Shown piece by piece: positions 56,745 to 64,000 of a stretch of 64,000 nucleotides of DNA. Under the pieces are notes generated by a model. The model searched no databases. It saw only the letters and a list, made by a program, of their open reading frames with translations, and had not been told where the DNA came from. Position numbers and translations under genes: made by a program. Position 1 is the first letter of the stretch; every line of letters starts with the position of its first letter. This DNA comes from Serripes groenlandicus (lineage: Eukaryota > Mollusca > Bivalvia > Cardiida > Cardiidae). The stretch lies in the NCBI GenBank assembly GCA_031761405.1, contig JASEVX010000012.1, positions 22,402,860 to 22,466,859 of the forward strand, written 5' to 3'.

Positions 56745-57349
56745 AAACCCAGCCAACACAGTCTCCCGTGCTAAAGCATCTGATTTAAAAGTAGATTTAA
56801 CAGGCCTAATCCGATTTTAATTAACGGAAGATACTAAGTGTCTAATTAAACCTTGTGTTCAATCCTGTTAAATGGTACCGTAATTACAGGACTCGACATT
56901 AACTTTTGAACCTACTTGCCTAGTCGGACAAGTACTTTGAAAATTTACTTGCCCGGACTCAAATACAACTCGCCCGAATATATGTCATTATATTGTGAAT
57001 AACATTGTCCTGCCTTGTTTATTTGCTGTCATAAAATGCACAGTCCAATTAAAACCGCAGTCAAATTTACAGGACGATATTTACGTTTATGTTTACACAT
57101 AAAAGTGTCTTCGGTTTGACATTAGAATGTACTTTAAACAAAGTCAGTCAGAATTTGATAAGATCTCGGAAAAATTATTTTGAATTCAGGGGATTCCAGA
57201 AAATACCTCTTCAGAAAAGTGTAAATGACGTATTGTTTAGTTCAATTCTGACCAATCAATACTCGGGGATGAATCTATTTAGAACAAGGCAGCTGTCACA
57301 AGATGGTCAAGGGTCGACAACTCACTAAAGTAGAATTGAACGCCGATGG
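56745..57349. other. No supported gene
   Basis: Includes a repeat-like block (CTACTTGCCTAGTCGGACAA ... GAAAATTTACTTGCCCGGAC). An open frame at 57089-57328 has no domain. Possible upstream or 5' UTR region of gene 2, but no promoter is visible. Confidence 0.4.
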
Positions 57350-58626
57350 TTGAATAAAAATATATGTTTAATTTACAGTTATGAAATATATACAATTTTA
57401 AATAATCACTTCTTTCCTGACAAATCGAGAGGCTATAAACAAAAGAACTACTCACGCACTCTCATACACACTCTCACCCCAGTCACTTAACTGTCCCATC
57501 ACTTCCGTTACTGTACCCTGTATTTGGAATGTTCATACACGTTATACTTCACATCCAACTGTATCCGTTTCCCGACTTCACCGAGTCGTTGTACTTATAT
57601 TCATTGCGTCGCGTATATCCTTGGATTCCGGGATCGACAAGCCACACAACTGTGGATATATGGTTCTACACGTCCTATGACGGCACTCCTCCTAATGTCC
57701 CCCGTTACGACGTCTTATTAAGTTGTGGACTGCGTCACACACTGGTTCTTCAAACATCTGCGTTTGGACCTTCGGTTGTCTGGCTATCGATATGGACTAG
57801 CCATAGACATAAAACGGCTAAAATTGTAATAAATAACCATGTCTTACAATAATATCAATAATGTTCCGAAAACCTAACAGCCTACCATGTTATACTCCTA
57901 TGGTAGCTCATCTCTATACTAATATCCTTTTACATCTCCCACTTCCATTCTTATCCTTTTCATACAACATATCTTTCCCAATAGCATAACACATTGTCTC
58001 GCTCCTAACGGACTCAATTTCTGTAAAAAACATTCACTTCGTGAACCAGAAATTCTCTAAACAATTCAATCATGTAATAATTATCTCAATCCCTAACATT
58101 GTAAATTTGCACAGATTCCATTCCTTAATTATGCCGAAAACCCCTTTGCACAATAACTAAGAATTTACATACCCATATGCCGTGTGAATTGGTCACATCA
58201 ACTACCTCTCACTATAACGAGTGAAAACCGTCTGGCGACTCCTGTGATACTGACGGTCAAAACAAATGTTTGAGTAAGTTATATAGCACCAATCAACCTC
58301 TGGGTCTCCTGATGACAGGCAAAATTCCCGTGCAAATCGTAATTCACAATCAACAACCAGTTTCAATACATTTATAGGCCAAATGAAAATAGCAACATAG
58401 TTTAACGTAATTAACGTTTTTAAACCCGTCAATTTCTTAATTCTCAACGGATTTACATGAAATGAACTTTTAATATGCTTAATATCACTTATCACATATG
58501 TATATGATAATAACTTCATAAACAATGATCTCCCTGACAATCCTGCGATAAGTTAAAACCATACGTGACCAACCTGCACTGACTGACCGTCTTTTATTTA
58601 GGCCACGCCAAATCTATTTTGTTACA
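57350..58626 (-). repeat. Candidate 3' LTR of the Gypsy element (left end uncertain)
   Basis: On the - strand, a purine tract (GGGGGGAACG, 58631-58640) is followed by TGTAACAAAATAG, a plausible LTR start at 58626; the TRIM repeat starts with the same TGTAAC. The downstream end cannot be fixed because no matching 5' LTR is seen at the other side, so 57350 is a guess. Confidence 0.45.
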
Positions 58627-58803
58627 ACACGTTCCCCCCAAAGATAAAGTGGTTACACTTTGTCTATTTAACAAAATACACCAGGTTCGTTCCCTGTACT
58701 ATTTACAACCCGTATCTTAATTTCCCTTAGTATTGCATTCCTTATATATATATAAACGATTACACAGCTGTCATGACTCCAATGTGTGCCTGAAATATTC
58801 ATT

Positions 58804-60936
58804 TCACTCACTATTTTCTGATTCCTCTACTTGACTCTCTACTCTACTTAAGTAATCTGCCCCTACATTTTCTCTACCTGGAATCGCTCTAATGCTCATC
58901 CTATAGGGCTGCAAAGATAACGCCCATCGCATCAGTCTAGAATTCGCCATCTTAGACTTATTTAAATAAGTCAGAGGCTGATGATCAGTCTCTAAGATGA
59001 ATTCCTTGCCAAACAAATACCTATGAAATTTCGACACTCCCCAAATAACACCAAGACACTCCTTTTCAATTACTGAGTAATTTCTCTCCCTGTCTAACAA
59101 TTTCTTACTTGCATACGCAACTGGTAATTTCTCACCTTCTGAATCCTGTAACAATACCGCCCCTAATCCAATGTCTGAAGCATCGGTTCTAAGGATGAAA
59201 GACTTATCAAATTCCGGTAACTTCAATATAGGAGGACCTACTAAACTCTTCTTCAAAGTCTGAAAAGCAACTTCCTGACATTCTCCCCACATAACCTTAT
59301 TTGGTTGACCTTTCTTAGTAAGATCTGTTAAAGGTACCGCAATTGCAGAAAAGTTGGGAATGAATTTTCTGTAAAACCCAACTACCCCTAAAAAATATCT
59401 AACCTGTTTCTTCGAAATCGGCCTTTCTGCTTTTTGTAGTGCCTCTATCTTCCCCTGAACTGGCATCAACCCACTAGCCCTATCAATGACATGTCCCAAA
59501 CATTCCAGATTTCCAAATCCTATGCTACATTTACTCGGTCTAGCTGTTAACTTGGCTACCTTCAACCTACTAAAAATCTCTCTTAAAGCGGTTATATGTT
59601 CCTCCCATGTAACGGTAAATACTAATATGTCGTCTATGAAACTATCCGCAAAATCTAAATCCTTTAAAACCTTCCTCATCAATCTACAAAAAGTACTTGC
59701 CGCACAAACCAAACCAAAAGGCATCTTGTTGAACCGAAACAACCCTTTTGGTGTTTCAAAAGACGTCATATCTTTCGCCTGCTCTGTCAACGGCACCTGC
59801 CAATAACCCTTACTAAGATCAATTTTAGTAAAATACTTTGCCCTCGATACCTTCGAGAATATCTCTTCGATATTTGGCATTGGCTCAGCGTCAAACACTG
59901 TCACCCTGTTTAACTGTCTGAAATCTATACAGAAACGAACTGTGCCGTCCTTCTTCCTAACCAATACTATAGGACTCGAAAACGGTGCATTAGAATGCTC
60001 TATGACTCCTAACTCTAACATCTTACTGACCTCTTCGTTTACTGTTGCCACTGACTGGTATGGAATAGGATAACCCTTGAACCTGATGGGTTCTGATGTA
60101 TTTAATTTAATATCATGTTCAACAAGTGAAGTAGTTCCCGGTATGTCTGTCAAAACATCGGCGAACTCTTCCAAAACCATGTCAACCTGCTCCCTCTGTT
60201 CAGGAGACAACTCTTTATAAACGTCTACATCTTTTTTAGACTCGTTACCTACTCTAGAAAGGCACTCTAAAGGTATCTTCTCATCTACCCAATCTACGTC
60301 TGCATTATCTAATTTCCGATCTTCACTATCTTCAATAACTGCAGAACAAACCACTGCTAATATACCTTTATCACTACTACCGTCATCAGCACTTCGCTCA
60401 TTGTACTGTTTCAACATATTGGCATGAAATGTCTTTTCCTTACCCTTCATATTAATTCTATAATCTACCTTATTCATCACCTTGATCACTTCAAATGGAC
60501 CCTTCCACTGCAATAATAGTTTATTGTGACTTACCGGCAGTAATACCAGAACCTTGGCACCTATCGGGAAACTTCTGTCCTTTGCCCGTTTGTTATAGTA
60601 TATCTTCTGTCTAGACTTTGCCTTACTTAACTCATCCTGTGCCATCTTACATGTCTCTTCGAGTCGCTCACGTAAATCTATTACGTACTGGTATGTCAAT
60701 TTCACTTCAACATCATTGACCTCGCCAGACCATAACTCTTTCAAAATGCTCAACGGTCCTCTGACCGTCCGGCCATAGAGTAATTCAAATGGGGAAAACC
60801 CCAGACTTTCCTGTGGCACTTCCCTATACGCAAATAACGCAGCATTAATGTATTTATCCCAATCCTTGGGCCTCTCGCTACACATACGCTTAATCATCCG
60901 TTTCAATGTTCCATTAAACTTTTCCACCAATCCGTT
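58804..60936 (-). pseudogene. Remainder of integrase, reverse transcriptase and RNase H, cut off by the upstream stop
   Basis: Same frame as the gag part, open from just after the TGA to a stop at 58804. It starts with the integrase Glu region (VEKFNGTLK, the Glu giving D-35-E spacing with Asp 748) and continues with the integrase C-terminal GPF motif. Reverse transcriptase follows, with Asp in KIDLSKGYWQ and FIDD near 431-434 of this part, then RNase H with RTDAS, EKEC and TDHQPL. No ATG is placed to begin it naturally. All catalytic residues I looked for are present, so the stop is the only visible break and the copy is young. Confidence 0.8.
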
Positions 60937-63264
60937 TCACATTGGGTGGTATGGCGTTGTAGTCAACTGACGTAAGGATAAAAGTCTACTTACCTCAGCC
61001 ATCATCTTAGATGTGAACTGTGATCCCATGTCCGTCAACATCTCCTCCGGTATTCCTAGTCTACTGAACATATCGACCAATGCTTCCGCTACTCGTTCAG
61101 TCTCAATCCCTGGTAAAGCCACGGCTTCCGGATACCTTGTAGCATAATCTACCATGACTAAAATGTACCTGTTTTTCCTGTCTGTCATTGGTTCGATTGG
61201 TCCTACTAAATCAACCGCTACACGCTTAAAAGGCGTTTCTATTAATGGCATCTCTCCTAATGGTACTTTTTGAACCTTACCTTTTGGCATCGTTCGTTGA
61301 CATATATTGCATGATCTACAATACCGACTGACTTCCGAACAAACCCCTGGCCAATAGAAGTCTGCTAATGCTCTGTCCCTAGTTTTCCGTATACCTAAAT
61401 GCCCTGCCATCAATGACTCATGTGCTATCTTTAACACCGCTTCCCGACACGTCTTAGGAACAACTAACTGATAAGACTGCTTCCGATTAGGAAATTCAAA
61501 TTCCCTATACAATAATTTGTTCTTAAACAGATACCTTACCTGTCCGCCCCCTTTACAATTATGAAAAGTTTTTTCATTCGCCTTTTCTCTCGTCTTCGAC
61601 AGAGTTTCATCTGCCATCTGCAGGTCGCGGTATTCTGCTTGCGATATATCTAAAATCTTACCTGGAACATGTAATTTCCTGTATGGTTTAGGATTTTGTT
61701 CTGTTTGCGACCGAGTCTGCATTGCATTTGATACATCTCCGGGTTCCGGATATTTCGCGCCTGTAATGTTACCTACAACTAAATCATAGAGTGGAGTGTC
61801 TATACATAACGCCTCCGTTGTACCCTCATAATATGGAGTCTTCACCTCTATCATTGCTACCGGAAAATAATGCTCAGATCCATCAATATATTTGCAACAT
61901 CTTTCCTTACCTAAGAACTGGTGTTCCTGTACTAACCGTTTCCTTACAACTACGCACGTGGCACCCGTGTCTCTCATCATTTCTACTCTTACTCCGTTAA
62001 CTGTGCCTTCCTTGGTAGGACAATTCCTTTCCATACATGCACCTAGCTGTTCCGAACTATCGTTACACAAATATATGAAACTAGAACTGGCTGTTCGTTT
62101 TAATCCCCCACGATACAGACCTCGAGGCTTTCCTCTCCCCTTGAAATATTGGTTACCCTGATTGTGGCTATACCTTTCAAATGGACCAGTACTTGCATTC
62201 CTAGTATCTCCACCAGATGTAAATCGTCCACTAGTATCGTCGACAGCAGCCATACTATGCCTACTACCCCTTTTCCTACAATCGTCCGATCTATGATTTC
62301 CACCACAATAGCTACATTTCCAATTAGTGAAAGAATTATTACCTGCCTTCTGCGTACTGGAACCCTGTCGTTGTCCTGTATCGGACCTAAACCCTCTAGC
62401 GAACTGATCCTTTTCTTTATTATTTCCACTTAATACAACATTCCTACACCCACCTCTTGCTTCAGCAAATAGATCAGCCTGTACCGCCATCTCATTACCA
62501 TCTGTAAACATCTTTTCTTTCAAAAATAAATACAAGTCCTTATTGCAAATTGACAACAACTGATCTCGTAACAAAAAATCAATGACGCCTTCGTACGATT
62601 TTACTATCTTTCCTAATTCAAACCAACGTTCGAGATAATTCATTGATCTCCGTAAGTACTGAGCAAACGTCTCTCCCGTTTCTGGTTTAGCTACTTTGAA
62701 TCGTTTTCTAAACCCTTCTTCAGTTAACTCAAAACGTTGCAATAATGCTGACTTTAACTTAATATAGTCTAAAGCGTCCTCTGCAGGTAATCTAGAATAA
62801 ACATCTAACGCTTTACCTTTCAATAATGCACTAAGATGTAATGACCACTGATCATTCTTCCAACCTTGTGCTTCTGCATATCGCTCAAACCTGGATAGAT
62901 AACTGTCCATATTATCCTTATCCTCGTCAAACCATGGTAATTTCGGTCCTTTGATTTTATGATCTTTAATAAAAGACTTACCTACTCCCTGTTTGGCCAA
63001 CTCCATCGCCTGCTGATGTTCTAATTGAGCTAACTCCAATGCTCTCCTATGCTCCCGATCCCTCAGCTCCTCTTTCTCTCTCTCTAATAATCTCTGTTGT
63101 TCTAATAACTTAACTTCTTTCTCTTCCTTCTCTCTCTCGAATTCACGATCTCTCAGTCTCTGTTCTCGTTCCTTTGCTTGTTCATCTTGAACGAACTTTT
63201 TAAGTTCCTCACCTTCATAACCGAACTCCTTGCCTAACTCTATCAACTCCTTCATACTAGTCAT
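60937..63264 (-). CDS. Gag, protease and first part of integrase (ends at in-frame TGA)
   Basis: The likely start is the ATG at 63264 (MTSMKEL). Numbering the longer open frame from 63273: charged coiled coil (about 25-100); capsid region (about 115-260) with RKRFKVAKPETGETFAQYL and FLLRDQLLSICNKDLYLFL, resembling the SCAN fold; zinc knuckle (C320, C323, H327, C332); protease DTGA (436-439); integrase zinc site (H618, H625, C655, C658); and catalytic Asp 688 and 748. The frame then stops at TGA, 30 codons after the second Asp and before the catalytic Glu. This would make Gag and protease but no complete integrase or reverse transcriptase. Confidence 0.85.
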   Translation of the reverse strand: MTSMKELIELGKEFGYEGEELKKFVQDEQAKEREQRLRDREFEREKEEKEVKLLEQQRLLEREKEELRDREHRRALELAQLEHQQAMELAKQGVGKSFIKDHKIKGPKLPWFDEDKDNMDSYLSRFERYAEAQGWKNDQWSLHLSALLKGKALDVYSRLPAEDALDYIKLKSALLQRFELTEEGFRKRFKVAKPETGETFAQYLRRSMNYLERWFELGKIVKSYEGVIDFLLRDQLLSICNKDLYLFLKEKMFTDGNEMAVQADLFAEARGGCRNVVLSGNNKEKDQFARGFRSDTGQRQGSSTQKAGNNSFTNWKCSYCGGNHRSDDCRKRGSRHSMAAVDDTSGRFTSGGDTRNASTGPFERYSHNQGNQYFKGRGKPRGLYRGGLKRTASSSFIYLCNDSSEQLGACMERNCPTKEGTVNGVRVEMMRDTGATCVVVRKRLVQEHQFLGKERCCKYIDGSEHYFPVAMIEVKTPYYEGTTEALCIDTPLYDLVVGNITGAKYPEPGDVSNAMQTRSQTEQNPKPYRKLHVPGKILDISQAEYRDLQMADETLSKTREKANEKTFHNCKGGGQVRYLFKNKLLYREFEFPNRKQSYQLVVPKTCREAVLKIAHESLMAGHLGIRKTRDRALADFYWPGVCSEVSRYCRSCNICQRTMPKGKVQKVPLGEMPLIETPFKRVAVDLVGPIEPMTDRKNRYILVMVDYATRYPEAVALPGIETERVAEALVDMFSRLGIPEEMLTDMGSQFTSKMMAEVSRLLSLRQLTTTPYHPM

Positions 63265-63600
63265 GACTATCAATAGTACGATACGCTAACCCTATATCAA
63301 AACTTAATAAACTACAATCTAAGTTAATAATAACTACACTTCATTGGACTTCAAATCTATATTTGAATTCTCTGCATATCCTGTACGGTATAATTCACTT
63401 CACGGTTGTAAAAGGGTACATTAGATCCTGTCAGAAAATAGTGAAGAGCCGTTCGTTATTGTGAATGGAGCTGTTAATCAGTACCACTTAAACAGGGAAA
63501 TAAATCTCATGTATAAATTTTCAACTTATGTGATTTAAAACAGTCCTTTGTCTTATGATTTAATCAATTGAATTGGTGTTATAAATAGCACTATATGGAA
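63265..63600. other. Leader side of the Gypsy element; no gene
   Basis: Upstream of gag on the - strand. AT-rich, with no LTR or primer-binding match visible. It may be the untranslated leader or the truncation boundary. Confidence 0.4.
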
Positions 63601-63604
63601 CTAG

Positions 63605-63945
63605 AACTGTGAGTGAACTCACAAAAGGATACCCCCGTCCCGTGCTTACAAGACATATGGACAGACAGACGGACAGATATATTTCTGACCGGGATAATCT
63701 TACTTCATGCACATGCTCAGGTTGTTTACTACAACTGTGTAAAGTTTCATCAGAATCGGTCCAGCCGTTAAGGAGGAGTTGCGCTTACAAGACATATGGA
63801 CATACAGACGGACACGGACAGACGGACGGACAGGGATAATCTTACTTCATGCACATCCTCAGGTTGTGTACTGCAACTGTGTAAAGTTTCATCAGAATCG
63901 GTCCAGCCTTAAGGAGAAGTTGTTTATTGATCTTAATGGCGAATT
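63605..63945 (+). repeat. Tandem duplication of a GACGGACAG-containing repeat
   Basis: Two units of about 150-180 bp share GCTTACAAGACATATGGACA, GATAATCTTACTTCATGCAC, GTTTCATCAGAATCGGTCCA and a GACAGACGGACAG tract. Resembles the tail region of pearl-type elements. Non-coding. Confidence 0.75.
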
Positions 63946-64000
63946 TTACAGTTTGAAGTTTTAAACTCGACAGGGTTTGATCAAATAATGAAATAAAATA

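Larger units (their letters stand above)
58804..63264 (-). mobile_element. Gmr1-like Ty3/Gypsy retrotransposon, coding region
   Basis: A single reading frame of about 1490 codons runs gag, protease, integrase, reverse transcriptase, RNase H. The integrase lies before the reverse transcriptase, the order of Ty1/copia, yet the RT and integrase sequences are Ty3/Gypsy-like (FIDD box, GPF integrase tail). That combination defines the Gmr1 group. One in-frame TGA (60939-60937) interrupts it. No 5' LTR or primer site is recognised between 63265 and 64000. Confidence 0.85.

Noticed and set aside
57529..57852. 107-residue open frame left of the Gypsy element
   Set aside because: It lies within the candidate LTR region and has no domain.
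60937..60939. Programmed read-through stop between gag and pol
   Set aside because: The stop lies inside the integrase catalytic core, not at a gag-pol border, so it is better read as a mutation.
63265..64000. 5' LTR of the Gypsy element
   Set aside because: I found no sequence here matching 57.35-58.63 kb, nor a TGTAAC start or primer-binding site.

Overview
The window reads as AT-rich, repeat-dense nuclear DNA of a bivalve mollusc. Three things point there: spliced genes, tRNA-derived and other SINEs with bivalve-like tails (AAAACGGCGTTAAACCCC followed by ATCA repeats), and composite repeats resembling the 'pearl' elements of bivalves, with roughly 170-bp tandem cores and ACGG-rich tails. 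No prokaryotic signals (operons, ribosome sites) are seen. I cannot name the species.

Layout. 1-21.2 kb is gene-poor: a 2.8-kb segmental duplication (1-2908 and 8651-11410), SINEs, TTAA-ended MITEs, several tandem arrays, a complete 4.6-kb fold-back element with a perfect 9-bp target duplication (15522-20134), and a miniature LTR retrotransposon (TRIM, 20203-20613). 21.2-36.3 kb holds the main gene, on the + strand. I assemble nine exons whose eight junctions are all phase 1 and open, giving one predicted protein of 1918 residues. It has an N-terminal hydrophobic segment ending in a 2A-like motif (GVESNPGP), two RRM folds, an acidic/Ser-Thr-rich linker, and a very large inducible GTPase (VLIG/GVIN/URGCP-type) encoded in one 4.7-kb exon. 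38.9-41.1 kb is a 2.2-kb minisatellite.

43.0-56.1 kb carries a second spliced gene on the - strand. Eight small exons give a 311-residue protein that I do not recognise. Its introns are packed with palindromic TTAA MITEs, many lying within 13-60 bp of a splice site. 57.3-63.3 kb is a minus-strand Ty3/Gypsy retrotransposon with the unusual domain order gag-protease-integrase-RT-RNase H (Gmr1-like), a SCAN-resembling capsid region, and one in-frame stop inside the integrase. A candidate 3' LTR lies at its left end; no 5' LTR is recognised before the window ends. 63.6-63.9 kb is a short tandem repeat.

The most notable candidate system is the 2A-RRM-RRM-VLIG gene. 2A-like leaders are known at the N-termini of echinoderm NLR immune receptors and in non-LTR retrotransposon ORFs, RRM pairs occur in antiviral PARP14/PARP10 proteins, and VLIG GTPases are interferon-inducible in vertebrates. 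Their combination in one bivalve gene is an inference from splice phase and frame only and needs transcript support.
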